NCBI GenBank assembly: GCA_047967505.1
Contig: CM106540.1
Length of the DNA stretch: 64,000 nt
Strand: one strand, 5' to 3'
Origin: Dipteris shenzhenensis
Taxonomy: Eukaryota > Polypodiophyta > Polypodiopsida > Gleicheniales
Part shown: positions 45,501-57,368 of the stretch, piece by piece
Layout: the number at the start of each line of letters is the position of its first letter
How positions within the stretch are numbered: the first letter of the stretch is position 1
The notes under the pieces: generated by a model
The model's input: only the letters and a program-made list of their open reading frames with translations
Database searches by the model: none
Told to the model about the DNA's origin: nothing
Made by a program: the position numbers and the translations under genes

Positions 45501-47144
45501 TCCTGCCATCCAACATGGCTCTTTATCTGGTCCATCCATCTTAATCTTATGATCTCCACCCTCCATGGAGTGCCGCAATACTAGCCCTTCATGAAGCATC
45601 TCCATCTCCACCATAGATCTTGAATAGATCTAATGGCCTACAATGAAGCACATTATCCCTCTTTATTAGGCCTTCTTCTTGTCAAATTTGGAGGCCACTA
45701 AAGTCAACCTTGGCCCCATCCAAGGCATCCTAGGCCCTTGATCCATCCTCCAACCAAGGGCCAAGATGACCCATGTTAGCTTAGTAAATGCCAAGGGTGC
45801 CTTATACCCTTGGGTTACATACTACGTCACTTTTGCTTAACTTAATCTCTTCCTTAATCTATTCCTTATGAGGCCCTTTTGAGACCTCAAACCTCCCCTA
45901 ATGGGCCCGGCCCCTCCCTTCATGCTGCTTCGTCTTTCCTTGATTTGAGCTTCCTAGTTGTTGCAAGCTCGGCCCTTCTTACTCCTTTCCTGAAGGGGGC
46001 TGGTTCCTCCCTTCAAGTTCCTTTTCCTCGCAGTCAGTGGCCTTCTTCAATTTGAGCTCCTTGTCTTTTACATCTTTTGCCCGAATGGCAAATTGAGCTG
46101 CATCATCTACTTTCTTGTCGTAGATAGTTGTAGCAAGCAAACACATTTGATCTGTCCATGACTTGGGCAATGGCAAATGGCATTCTCTACATGCGATTAT
46201 GTATGCACAAACACCCTAAAGCAAAAAAAGTGCACAGGGTGGTAGCACATAGGCCATTGGATCATGCAATCATCTATGGGGGTATGGAAGACCATGCATT
46301 TTGGACCCTGCTCCATAGCAAGATAGGCATCCTATTTAACTATTGTGGCCGTTAGTCTTGCTCTGTACATGATGAAGTTGCTTCTTGATTAATTCCTCCC
46401 TCATCCTAAGGCTGCGGAAGTTCTCTGTTGCAAGAAGAGTGCAAGGGAGATAGAAATAGTCGAGAGGGATAGAAGATGAAATAATGAAGGAAATGGAATA
46501 GTGGAGGCTTGAGTTTGTAGTACGATTGCAAGGGAGAAAGAAATGGTAAGGAGGGATAGAAGCCAAATTGGTTAAGGGAATAGAATAGTGGTTTGTAGCT
46601 CAACTACACTATCAAGGTGAGAGCCACTGCAGTGGTCGGCCCAAATTTTGATTAATTCAAGGCAGCAGTACTAACTTGCATGATATTGAGTGATTAGAGG
46701 TTGTGGCATCTATGATTTCTAGCCACGTCTGTGGTCATCGGGCTCGCATGCTCAGTAGAGTATTAGAGTGCATGGTAATGAGTGATTACAACCATGTCTA
46801 TTGTGGCTACGATTCCATCGGGCTGGCAGTTAAAATTACCAGCCACCGCTCACCCACCACCAGGCTTAAGCATGCATGATCACTATGACTGTAGTAAAAA
46901 TTACCAGTCACCGGGCTTGCATGCTCAGTAGAGAACTAGAGTGCATGGTTACGAGTGATTAGAGCTTCATGATCTACCTTTGTGGGAATTACTACGCGGT
47001 GGTAGTGGCTCTCATGAGCCACGTCTATCGTGGCTAAGATTCCAACGGGTTGACAGTTAATTACCAGCCACTAGAGTGGCCTTCTCACCCACCACATGGC
47101 ATCTGCTTCATGATTACCAACCCGTTTGGGGTAGTGCCTAAGAT
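45501..47144. other. no gene; short local duplications
   Basis: 46439-46520 and 46525-46595 are diverged direct repeats (TGCAAGGGAGA, GGGATAGAAG, GGAATAGTGG). 46690-47090 contains repeated GGGCT(C/T)GCATGCTCAGTAGAG and ACCAGCCAC phrases, a degenerate repeat of about 190 bp. The small ORFs are unsupported. It ends in AAGAT, the target duplication of Copia-2. Confidence 0.5.
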
Positions 47145-47499
47145 TGTGAAGATAGTTGGAGAGAAGGAAGGAGTCTTACTTGCGGCTTTCTCACATACAC
47201 AATGGGGGAATACACACAAAGGTGGAGGCTAAAAACTGTTTTCCTCTTCTTAGTTGTGAAAGCCAAAAGAACTCTTGTACAAAGAAATAGAAGAACCCTA
47301 TATGTGGCTCTCAAACCAAACTCAGCTAACTAAGGTGGCATACTAACTAAGCCATGAACTAGAGTACATAAGGATAGTTGTCATCTAGCTATTATTCATG
47401 GGCGGTGTACCAACGGCATCTGCAGCTACTAACAAGTCGGTGACATAAATGCACAACAGTCACCCTGGCATATCACGAGTAGAGCTAGATATCTCAACA
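47145..47499 (-). repeat. 3' LTR of Copia-2 (355 bp)
   Basis: TG...CA ends on both strands: TGTGAAGATAG at the left edge, ATCTCAACA at the right. It contains a 3-bp insertion near 47432 relative to the partner LTR. Confidence 0.96.
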
Positions 47500-47510
47500 C
47501 TCCCCCTCGA
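47500..47510 (-). promoter_or_regulatory. polypurine tract of Copia-2
   Basis: The minus strand reads CGAGGGGGAG directly before the LTR start TGTTGAG, as in Copia-1. Confidence 0.85.
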
Positions 47511-50500
47511 GCTCAATCCTAATTCCTGCACACCAAGCAGGTCTCTGAACTTGCGCAGCTTCTCTGCACCCAATGCCTTCATGAATATGTCAGCTACCTG
47601 ATCCTCTATGCTAACATAAACTAGATCAATAAGACCTAGTAAAACCTTCTCCTGCACATAGTGATAATGTACCTCAATGTGCTTTGTTCTAGCATGATAG
47701 ACTGGGTTATTTGCCAAGTGTATACTGCTCATGTTGTCACAATAAATGACAACTGGCCCATCTATAGACTGATGCTTATGCAACCAAGCTACCTCACATG
47801 CAGCCATTGCTGCACCCCTGTACTCAGCCTCTGTGCTCGACAAGGCAACTGTAGGCTGTTTCTTGCTGCTCCAAGTGATAGCAGCACTCCCAAAAGAGAA
47901 CACATATCCACTGGTAGATCATCTATCAGAAATACTACCAGTCCAATCATCATCAGTGTATCCATGCAACTGTATCTGAACCCCAGCCTCATAAAATAGT
48001 CCATACTGCAATGTGGACTTCACATACCTGAGTATGCCTCTAGCCGCATCCAAATGCGGTTTCCTTGGAGCTTGCATAAACTGACTTACCAATCCAACAG
48101 CATAGCTCAAGTCTAGCCTGCTAATAGTCATATAAATCAAACTTACTACTATGTGTCTGTACATAGTAGGGTCTTCCAGAAGCTCACTTGCATCTGTGCT
48201 CAGCTTCACATTCTGCTCCAAAGGAACTGAAATAGGCTTACAGCCTATCATCCCATATTTGGACAGCATGTCCAATCCATACTGCCTCTGCAAGAGCCGT
48301 ATCCCACTTGGTGATCTAATCACCTCAATGCCCAAGAAATAATGCAGCTCTCCCAAATCCTTCATCTCAAACTTCTACTTCAATAGCATTTTCACATGAA
48401 GGATATCTTCATCACTATCACCTGTGATGATCAAATCATCAACATAAATGACAAGTAGCATAATACCTTTCTCTGTTTTTGTCACATAAAGTGAGAAATC
48501 TACCTTGGAAATCTGAAAGCCAATAGTGACAAGATATTGTCCTATCTTGTCAGACCATGCTCTAGGTGCTTGCTTCAAGCCATACAAGGCTTTCTTCAAC
48601 CTGCAAACAAACTCAGGATGAACAGCATGAACATAACCTGGTGGCTACTCCATAAAGACATCTTCTTGCAAATCACCATGCAAGAAGGCATTCTTTACAT
48701 CCATCTGATGTAAAGACCATCCCTTTGATGCAGCCATAGCAATGACTGCTCTTACAGTTGCCATCCTTGCAACCGGAGTGAATGTTTCTTCATAATCAAT
48801 GCCATATGTCTGTGCATACCCCTTGACAACTAATCTTGCCTTGTATCTATTCATAGAACCATCTACATTGTGTTTCACCTTATAAACCCACTTACAACCA
48901 ATTGCATTCTTGTCTTTAGGCAAAGGCACCAATTCCCATGTAGCATTTGCTTCCAAGGCATCCATTTCTTCATCCATGGCTTTCTCTTATTTTTCTTTTC
49001 CCATGGCTTGCTCAAAAGAAGTGGGTTCTGGTTCCTGTATCACTTTGACCATATAGGCATAGTGAATGGCTGTAAATCCATCATATTTCAGCCTATCCAC
49101 AGGATACCTAACAGGCTCACTTCCAGGTGCTCTCAAAACATCCTTGGTCTTCCTTACTCTAGGTGTAATAACAGAAGGAATACCCAACTCATCATCAATG
49201 CTCTGTTCTGAGCCACTGGATTCACCATCCACATAAGAGTAACCTGCATTCACATCAAACATGGGTTGATCTACCTTCTCTTTTCCTTTTTGTGATACCT
49301 ACATACCACTATCTGCATTGCTTTGAGGAGATTCTCCTGATCTCAATCTGCCTGTCCATGGCGAAGTATGTGAACCACTGCTAGAGGACACTGTAGGTCC
49401 ACTAATATTTTGTGATTGCTGCTGTGAATTCTATGTAGCATTACCATTTTGTGCATCTACATCATCAATCACATTTACTAGTTTATACCAACTACTCATC
49501 TCATTAAAAACGACATCTCTGCTCACTGTAAACTTACGAGTAGAAGGGTTATAGCTCCAGAGAATAACCAATAAAGATGCACTTCTCAGCTTTTGGATGG
49601 ACCTCAACTTATCTGGCACATGAACATAGGCAATGCAACCAAAAATTTTCAAATGAGAAATATCTGGTTTCCTACTAGTATACATCTCCTCTGGCGTCAT
49701 GCCATGTATTGCTGCAGTGGGAATCCTGTTCATTATGTAAACTACTGTAGCAACTGCTTCAGCCCAATAATAATTTGGTAGGTCTTTTTCATTTACCATG
49801 GCCTGAGATAACTCTCCAATATGCCTGTTTTTCCTTTCTGCAAGTCCATTTTGCTGTGGGGTATGAATGCATGAATATTGCTGCTTTATGCCATGCTCCT
49901 GCAGGAACCTTGCAAACTCATTTGAGAGGTATTCTCCCCCTCCATCTGACCTTAGGCATTTTATTTACAGGCCTGTTTCTTTTTCAACCATAGCTTTAAA
50001 AGCTTTGAAATGCCAAACACTTCACTTTTCTTTTTCATAAAATGCACCCAAACTTTTCTGTTGTAGTCATCAATAAAAGTGACAAAGTAATGACAGCCTC
50101 CAATAGATGCAGCTTTAGTAGTCCACACATCAGAGTGGATTAATTCCAATGGCTTCTTACTCTCTTGAACATGTCTAGGAATTGGTTTCCTTGCCTATTT
50201 TCCAAATTGACATGCTTCACATACCTTATGCATTTCTGCAACCTTGAATTTAGGCAATCCTACAACAATGTTTTGGGCCTGCATTGATTTAAGTCGTTGT
50301 ACATTACCATGACCAATGCATTTATGCCAGATATCAATATTTGCAACTACATCGATCCCATGTGCAAACATTGCTCCACTCAATTCAGGCATGTCCACAT
50401 CCAACGTAAACATCCTCCCCTTCTTCTTTCCTTTTGCTATCAAGCGACTGTTATTTTTCGTATCCTCAACAAAGCATCCATGAGGATTAAATCTGACCTA

Positions 50501-50806
50501 CAATCCTTGCTCAACCATTTGAACAATAGAAACCAGGTTCTTAGTGATATTCGGGACATGAAATACATCAGACAGGTATTTCTTTTTCCCATCCTACATA
50601 GACAAAGGAATTTTACCAATCTCCACAATAGGATGTGCAATATCATCACCAGTCTCCACAAATCCTAATCTATCCATTTTCCTTGCATCCTCCATCCACT
50701 CTACATGACCTATTATTTTGTTTGATGCACCTGAGTCAACATACCACACATCATTGCTTTCTTCTGCACTTGTCACAGAATTGTTCATGTGTTGCACCAT
50801 AAACAA
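47511..50806 (-). pseudogene. copia pol of Copia-2 (protease, integrase, RT, RNase H), with stops
   Basis: Protease site VWYVDSGASNKI near 50745. GAG-pre-integrase IWHKCIGHGN with CEACQFGK at about 50330-50200. Integrase starts LELIHSDVW (about 50150) and later has YYWAEAVATVVYIMNRIP. RT runs from about 48985 ([15 protein letters not shown]), with [13 protein letters not shown] and YVDDLIITGDSDED near 48440. RNase H reads SSTEAEYRGAAM and YHARTKHIEVHYH, ending about 47520. Stops at 50597, about 50505, 50195, 48645, 48375 and 47920 and a short closed stretch at 49600-49430 break it. At 48375 Copia-1 reads CAG, at 48645 CAA and at 47920 CGA. It is close to intact otherwise. Confidence 0.92.
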
Positions 50807-50827
50807 GTGCTCATTTCTATCATCACC

Positions 50828-51760
50828 CTATCTATTAGAGGATGCATAATTGCCTTGCTGCAATTTTCCATTCATAATGTCATTCTGCTTTTCATAGCAG
50901 TCTTTAGCCATATGACCCATTTTACCACAGTAGTAGCATTCAACATTGTTGTTTGTATTTTGGCCTCTCTGCCATCCACCATGACCTCTTTGGCTCCCCC
51001 TGCCTCTAGAGTTACCATGTCCTCTGCCATAGGACTGGTTTTCTTGAGTTTGCTGCATATTCTGATTTCTACCACGGCCTCCAGATCGGCCTCTGCCTCT
51101 ACCTCTTCTAGCATTTGAGTAGAAGACTGTTTCTTTTGAAGTTCCTCCTGAAGAAGATGCACCACCATTTCTTTGCTCTTCAGAAATTAGAAGAGCAAAC
51201 AACTCCTCAAAATCAAGAAATTTTTCACGGATGGCAATGGATGTCCGGAACTGTGCATAATCCTTTCCTAGACCATTCAAGGTCACAGAGACTAGATCAT
51301 CATCTTCCACTGGTGACCCAATGGAAGCAAGTGCATCTGCAATTTTCTTCACCTTCATGTGGTAGTCATTGATGCTCATATTTTCTCTCTGCACATTATG
51401 CAACTCCTGCTTGAGTTGCATTTTCTTGGCTTGCATATTTGTGCTATATATTTTTGCCAAAGTATCCCATGCCTCCTTTGGCGTACTTGCATCCTGAATA
51501 TGCACAATCATAGAATCAAAAATACTGATAAACAGCCAGTACATAACTTTTCTGGCTCTCTCATGCCATCCTTTAAATGCTTGCATTTCCTATTGATTGG
51601 GAACATTAGGAAGAACTGGTTCTTCTTCATTTCCTGTAATGAACTCCCAATAGCCTTTTCCCATAAGGAAATTCGTCATTCTAAACTTCCATGCTTGGAA
51701 GTTGTTCTTGTCAAGCTTTTCAGTGACAATCTGTGAGAATCAGACGCCATTACAGAACAT
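50828..51760 (-). pseudogene. copia gag of Copia-2 (UBN2-type, zinc knuckle)
   Basis: The capsid-type protein that packages element RNA. The N-terminal part at about 51750-51590 reads LDKNNFQAWKFRMTNFL and is separated by one TAG (near 51594) from a long ORF (51586-50828, 252 aa). That ORF carries EAWDTLAKIYSTNMQAKKMQ, the LTRELHNVQ-type helix, LNGLGKDYAQFRTSI and an Arg/Gly-rich stretch. The zinc knuckle is CYYCGKMGHMAKDC. Apart from that stop, which replaces an expected Gln, the gag is well preserved. Confidence 0.92.
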
Positions 51761-52246
51761 TGCAAAATATTCTGTCACTGCAAAAAACACAACTTCTACC
51801 TCAGACGGGCAAATCTGCAAAACTGATGAAAGTGGTATTTGACCACACAATCACTTCCTAGTGACGATTTTGCATCAACAAGCAATAAGGATGATTCTGT
51901 AACTCCCAGTATCTCTGTGCATAGGCATATGATGCGATTTCTATGGCAACTTTTCACCGATCTGCAGAGCAGTGGTCGCACAGCAAAAATAGGGCCTTTT
52001 TCTTAGCGCTTCAGAGAACTTCCGCCTCCAAAACGGGCCCCGAAATGGCCTCGAATCAGAAAAATATATTGCCCTCTCACCACATCGTGAAGGGCGTCTC
52101 AACCTGAGACAATGCACTCTCGCACTTTCCAGTTGTGCTACCTGCAGAGATTTGCTCCCAAACTCGAAAAAGGAAAGCAACACTGGTCCTCTTACCAGGA
52201 CACTGTTAACTTAGTTTGCTTTCTTGAGCTCCTTACCATGAACCAA

Positions 52247-52257
52247 GCTCTGATACC
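52247..52257 (-). promoter_or_regulatory. primer-binding site of Copia-2
   Basis: The minus strand reads GGTATCAGAGC immediately after the 5' LTR end CTTCACA; with the preceding A it is one base off the plant initiator-Met tRNA complement TGGTATCAGAGC. Confidence 0.92.
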
Positions 52258-52609
52258 TGTGAAGATAGTGGGAGAGAAGAAAGGAGTCTCACTTGTGGCT
52301 TTCTCACATACACAATGGGGGAATACACACAAAGGTGGAGGCAGAAAACTGTTTTCCTCTTCTCAGTTGTGAAAGCCAAAAGAACTCTTGTACAAAGAAA
52401 TAGAAGAACCCTATATGTGGGTCTCAAACCAAACTCAACTAACTACGGTGGTATACTAACTGAACCATGAACTAGAGTACATAAGGATAGCTATCATCCA
52501 GCTATTATTCATGGGCAGTGTACCAACCGCATCTGCAGCTAACAAGTCGATGACATAAATGCACAACGGTCACCCTGGCATATCACGAGTGGAGCTTGAT
52601 ATCTCAACA
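52258..52609 (-). repeat. 5' LTR of Copia-2 (352 bp)
   Basis: Starts TGTTGAGATATCAAGC on the minus strand and ends CTTCACA. Flanked on its outer side by AAGAT, matching 47140-47144. Confidence 0.96.
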
Positions 52610-53827
52610 AAGATTCCACTGTGGTGGCCTACAATTAATATGGATGGAGCCCTAGGCTCCAGCCACCATGGTGGCTCAAACTTTATAATATATAAGATCC
52701 ATGGCATTTGGCATTTTTCTACTTTGCTCTCATCCATCCTTGCTTTGCTACTTTGCTCCACATGCTCTGCTACTTTGCTCCACACCCCTCCTCTAGCACT
52801 TTTTCACCCCTGCTCTACTTTGCTCCATGCTCCCTCCTCCAACTCTCATCACTCATATGCTCCCCTTCTCATCTGCTGCTCACCCACTCATCTTCACCAT
52901 GCGTACTACCACCCCCCCTCGATGCTTTGTGATCCCAATTTTATCTACCTTCTCATATAAGGTGATTGAATTGCACTCACCTAGAGTAGAAATGCTAGCA
53001 CTAGTGGAGATCCTTTGTTCCCACATTCAATTCCCCCCACATCTCCATGTCACCACCTTAGATGACATGCTCACAGAGGGCCTCTTTTTGGCTATGCTGT
53101 ATGGGTTTCCCCTAGATGTCAACAAAGGCCTCAGTATTTTTAGAGCAAATATTCTCGACTTGTTGGGGGGGGCGTAATTTGAGTCTTGGCAATGTGAATG
53201 GTCTTCGGCCTCTCCATCGTATCCTCCTTTGGCTCCCTAAAATTTTTTAATGTAACAAGCTAGACTGGAGGAAAACTGAGTTGTACAAATTCCCTCTTGC
53301 TTAGATGAGCCTCTTAGCAATGGTTGGATGCAATCTTTTGGCCTCTAAGGCTCTCAATGATCTTTTAGTTCACTAGATGCAATGTTTTGGTCTGTAAGGC
53401 TCTCAGCAATTGTTGAGTTTTTATTATTACATTTACGTAATCTCTTTTTGTATGCACTATTGTTAACTTCTATATTTGAATGGTTATGGTCAATAGCTGT
53501 AATCTTTTGGCCTTTAAGGCTCTCAACAATTGCCGAGTTTTTATAAATGTCAGATCCTCTGTTCAATTTTTGCTTGGTATACGTTGTTAATTTTTATATA
53601 GCCTATTATTGGATGTAGATGTACATTGTAATCTCTTTTGCTCAATTTTCACTTGATAAATTATACTTTTGCCCTCATTTATGTTTACTGCAACAAGGAC
53701 TAAAATACCAGTAAAGAAGGATTACAATTTCATCGGTTTATGACCAAAATAGCGCTAAAATAACTCCAATGACTCACCATTGTGGTTGCATGGAGATACA
53801 TCTAGAAAAATACAATTAAACTTTCTG
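52610..53827. other. no supported gene; local repeats
   Basis: 52730-52800 repeats GCTACTTTGCTCCACA. An ORF at 52827-53177 has a plausible-looking C-terminal half (VIELHSPRVEMLALVEIL, then FPLDVNKGLSIFRANI), but I recognise nothing in it. 53330-53550 has three diverged copies of TTTTGGCCTCTAAGGCTCTCAACAATTG at about 70-120 bp spacing. Confidence 0.5.
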
Positions 53828-53991
53828 AAAATGCAATTGATGATATGGCCCTTGAGGGTCCCCTCTAGGTTCAAGGCCATATTTACATGCATTATACAAT
53901 ATCCAAGATGCCACTAGACAAAAATGGCATGTCAATATGGCCCTTGCCCCTAGAGGAGACCCCTCAAGTGCCATATCATCAATTGCATTTT
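53828..53991. repeat. 164-bp hairpin element
   Basis: The left end AAAATGCAATTGATGATATGG pairs with the right end, and pairing continues through CCCCTCTAGG and AGGCCATATTTACATGC with few mismatches to a small loop near 53905. It is a compact fold-back element, probably a MITE; no target duplication was found. Confidence 0.8.
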
Positions 53992-54597
53992 GCTTGGTTG
54001 CACAACAATACATTTCCTTGGTACACAAATATATAACTCCAAGGACCAATGCGGTGGCTGTCATAGATCTCCTTCTATTTGCCAGCGTACTAGTCATCAT
54101 AGACCTCCTTCTGTAATACATAAAAATAGGTAATGGAGCTATAACTCCAAGAACCATTGCGATGGTCTCTCCAAGATAACCTTGAATTTTGGGCGATGAC
54201 AGGTCATTAGGCTAAAGACTCTAGATTGAGGCGATGCTTAGAATGATAGATTGCATCTCATTATTACACCAAAAACCAGTGTGGTCGTCTCTCCAAGCCA
54301 ACCTATGATTTGCATGGATTGTGAGCAAAGATGCGACAAAAGGCTACACGATGATAGGTGGTCAAGCCAGAGACCACTGTGGCGGCGATGTTCAGAATGA
54401 TAGATTGTATCTAATTATTATGCCAAGAACTAGCGCGGTGGTCTCTCCAAGCCAACATTCAATTTTAATGATCTACATGGGTGTGGTGCTCAATGACAGG
54501 TGGCATGAATAAGTATGTTACAATTAAATGTTTCAACAACATGTCACTCACTCATTATTAGCTGGTTATTAGATATGCACTCGCTCTCTCACTCACC
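53992..54597. repeat. degenerate direct repeats
   Basis: Phrases of the type CCA(A/G)TG(C/T)GGTGGTCTCTCCAAGCCAACC recur at 54045, 54150, 54280 and 54435, and CATAGA(T/C)CTCCTTCT occurs twice (54062 and 54097). No coding region. Confidence 0.6.
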
Positions 54598-55057
54598 ATG
54601 GCATCCTCATCGCAATGGTCAATGCAAGCCACATACAAGTCCCAGGAACAAAATGTGAGGGCAAAGATAGCCATGAAACATATAATGGATGTGGTTGATA
54701 CTACCCCCTACCAACAAGGAAATATGAGGCTCGTGCAATTGCCAATGCAAGCCTCTTTCATGATTCAATGGTTGGAAGTATGATCGCATCAACACCGTGG
54801 TCTCAAACGACAACATAGTAGTAGTGTGGGATTGTGGCGATGCCTCACATGGATGGTGGCCCATCAAAAATTGTTGCCACCAAGCTATGCAGGAGAATGC
54901 ATATTATATTCATTACATGATCAAATCAGAGAAGCCTCATAACAGAGCCATGCCACTCTTCTTTCCAAAGATGCTATATGCAAAGTTCATGCTCGATGTG
55001 CCTGTAGACTTAGGCTCCTTTTCTCAGACATGGAGCAAAAGTTCATTGCAACAGTGA
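54598..55057 (+). pseudogene. unrecognised ORF pair
   Basis: MASSSQWSMQATYKSQEQNV (61 aa) is followed in another frame by MVSNDNIVVVWDCGDASHGW (86 aa, with YYIHYMIKSEKPHNRAMPLFF). Composition is protein-like. The position just before the convergent pseudogene at 55160-55770 might make it part of the same or a neighbouring transposon. No domain recognised. Confidence 0.3.
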
Positions 55058-55159
55058 AGGACAACTGCCACCACCGCTATCCCCATGGTTGCATCACCAC
55101 CCACTATCATGGGAAGATTGGCTTCAGGTGAGTAAAGTACATGCCAATTTGTTCCATAT

Positions 55160-55770
55160 GTGCTCATAGCTGTTATATCATAGATAATGTACTCATTAGC
55201 CATGTTTGCCCTTCAAAGAGAGGCTCCTCAATGAGCTCCTCATCAATATCCAAAACCCCTGCATTGTTAGGAACAATGATATGATATTCCGAATTGGGCA
55301 CATGCTTCTTACTCATGCAGTGTCCCCAAGACTCTTGAATACAAGCATTGCAGTAGCACAACAACCTTTTCATTGTGTAGCTCCTTGTATACAATGCATG
55401 GATTGTGTTTGTTGCACAGGTTGATAGTGCCACTGTATAGATCTATCAATATATCCTTCCTTAGCCTCCCAAAACACTCGTGCTACATTCCTCTCCTTAG
55501 ATGCATAGTTGGAGCCCCATGAGACAAGTTGGTCCTCAAAAAATCCACGACATCTCTTGCATTTTTTAAGGTGGCTCCATTTGGCTTTAGTTGTTCATAT
55601 GTCAGCGCTCTCTTCACAAGATCCCTAGCCCCATCGTGCTTTCCCTATCCGTGTCTAGATCCAAAGAAATTCCATGTCATCTTCAAACCCTCCAGTTGTT
55701 CAAAACTAGAAATGAAATAGAAACGGTCTTGTTGAGTGGGGCCTTAACCCTCCATAGATTTCCTCATGCT
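55160..55770 (-). pseudogene. transposon-like W-DG-SQFK / WNFFG family, second copy
   Basis: The minus strand from about 55740 reads QQDRFYFISSFEQLEGLKM then TWNFFGSRHG, one stop, GKHDGARDLVKRALTYEQLK and NARDVVDFLRTNLSHGAP. A second frame at 55433-55173 holds KRLLCYCNACIQESWGHC, the C-terminal Cys motif, then DIDEELIEEPLFEG. It is better preserved than the copy at 43726-44330 and gives the clearer motif order: aromatic strand, WNFFGSRHGKGxHDGA, VKRAL, CxCxxC. The stop is TAG where AAG (Lys) is expected. A DNA-transposon origin is inferred from its repeated, decayed state. Confidence 0.5.
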
Positions 55771-55925
55771 ATACATGGTGTACTCTTGACTTGAGCATTT
55801 TTCTCTTGGGTGCATGATGAGATGCAAGTTGCTAGTTTATGCCATGATATTGAGGGTCTCTACCATGGTTTGAGCAGCCACGATAGGGCTGATTTGTCTA
55901 TTTTTATCATGCTACATAGGGATGG

Positions 55926-56384
55926 ATGTTCAGGATTATGTTATGCATGATATGGCATGATGGGATAGCATGGATTTTCTTGTGCCATTGGCATGCAGAG
56001 ATGATATATTTATGGCTCTATATGTTTGTATATTTTATTATCATGCCTTCACCACCTATGTTGGTTCAAGACCTTCCTCATGCGTGCCAGTTTATGAGGA
56101 AGATGGAACAGATTGATGGAGATTTTTCTTATGATGCAGATATGGCTCCCATGGAGCCCATGGATACTTATGTTTCAGCTATTGGTACTTCATCAACATA
56201 CTTTTATGAGGAGTGTTATGCTTACTCCATGTCTACTCTATGCCAGTGTAGTCTAGCCATCGAAGCTTCTCACATAAGAGCGTACGGATACTCATATGTT
56301 CATTCTCTATCAGCATGTATGGATGTTGTTATACTTGATGGGTTCCCAACCCTGGCATGTAGCCATGAAATGGTACAATTGTAA
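55926..56384 (+). pseudogene. unrecognised 152-aa ORF
   Basis: Open over 152 codons. It starts with a hydrophobic, Trp-rich stretch (IAWIFLCHWHAEMIYLW) and continues with MRKMEQIDGDFSYDADMAPM and many Tyr/Ser. No domain recognised. It could be a chance ORF or a piece of a transposon protein. Confidence 0.25.
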
Positions 56385-57368
56385 TTAGTAGAACCTACAT
56401 CATGGAGGTTAGAAAGGGTTCCAAGAAGAACTGCCCACCAAAAGTGCCAGGTGTTGAGGGGTATTTAGGCACCTAGGCTAAGTAGAGCCATGTGGAAGTT
56501 CATCAAAGGTCACAAGTCATGTGGAAGTTGGAAGCTCACAAGTCATATAGATGAGTGGAAATTACCAAGGACCATGAGGGGTAGTTATAACTCCTTTTTG
56601 GTATCTTGATGTATAGCAATTAGACTATTGTCTGACCAGGATTTCAGACCATGTATTCCCCTTTTGGCAAGTTGGATGCTGATTGGATGCACAATTTTCC
56701 ATGATCCTGATTGTGTATTTTTGGGAGAAGAAAGCTTTTGCATCTATCTTTCTCTATTGTATCTACTTTTTCCTTGAAGGATACATTTTGAGCTCATAAT
56801 ATAGTCTGACTTCTGTCCGACTAGCTTTTGTTTTTGTACTGTCTTGTTTCCAAGGCACTCCTCCACATATAGAACAATAAGTGATCCTACACCAATAGGT
56901 CTACAAGATGAGTTTGATTGTACGGTGACTCTGATGACCAAAAGAAAGGGGTTTGGATGAGTTTCTTGTGACCCTCAAAGTTTTTTTCTGCATTCCCATA
57001 CTAACACCACCATTAACTATCTAACTTTGAATCATCCTCTTCTCTTTATTTTTCCTTCCTCTTTTTCCTATTACTTCTAGCTTAGAAGCATTTCCCCCAG
57101 ATGCTACAAACCTCTTCAACCATAGTCCTCATTTTAGGAGTTGTATAATGTATTATCAAATTCATCTAGTCTGATGAGAATTCCATATATGTTCTACTCA
57201 ATTCAAATATTAGACTGGTAGAGGAGCATGATAATACATTAATACTTACCCCACTAACACTAACCCTACTAGGATCTTACATCAATCCCTCTACGAACAA
57301 CGTTTTCCCAATAACTTACCCCTTAGATTTTTCTTTTTCTTTTTCTCTTCCTTCTTTGAATGGTCACA
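56385..57368. other. no gene recognised
   Basis: 56450-56950 has an LTR-like look (TGTTGAGGGGTATTTAGG at 56452), but no partner, target duplication or definite end was found. The remainder is A/T-rich. Confidence 0.4.

Larger units (their letters stand above)
47145..52609 (-). mobile_element. Copia-2: full-length copia element with two LTRs and TSD AAGAT
   Basis: 5465 bp. LTRs at 47145-47499 and 52258-52609, polypurine tract at 47500-47510, primer-binding site at 52247-52257, and perfect 5-bp flanks AAGAT (47140-47144 and 52610-52614). The order on the minus strand is gag, protease, integrase, RT, RNase H, which defines Ty1/copia. By eye the LTRs differ at about 22 sites plus one 3-bp indel over 352 bp, near 6 percent. 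It is the reference for Copia-1. Confidence 0.97.

Noticed and set aside
52973-53177. Plausible protein-like stretch (ORF 52827-53177)
   Set aside because: Only about 65 residues look protein-like, with no recognisable motif; kept as a note in the spacer rather than a gene.
56452-56930. Possible LTR starting TGTTGAGGGGTATTTAGG
   Set aside because: No second LTR, no polypurine tract, no clear CA end and no matching 5-bp flanks.
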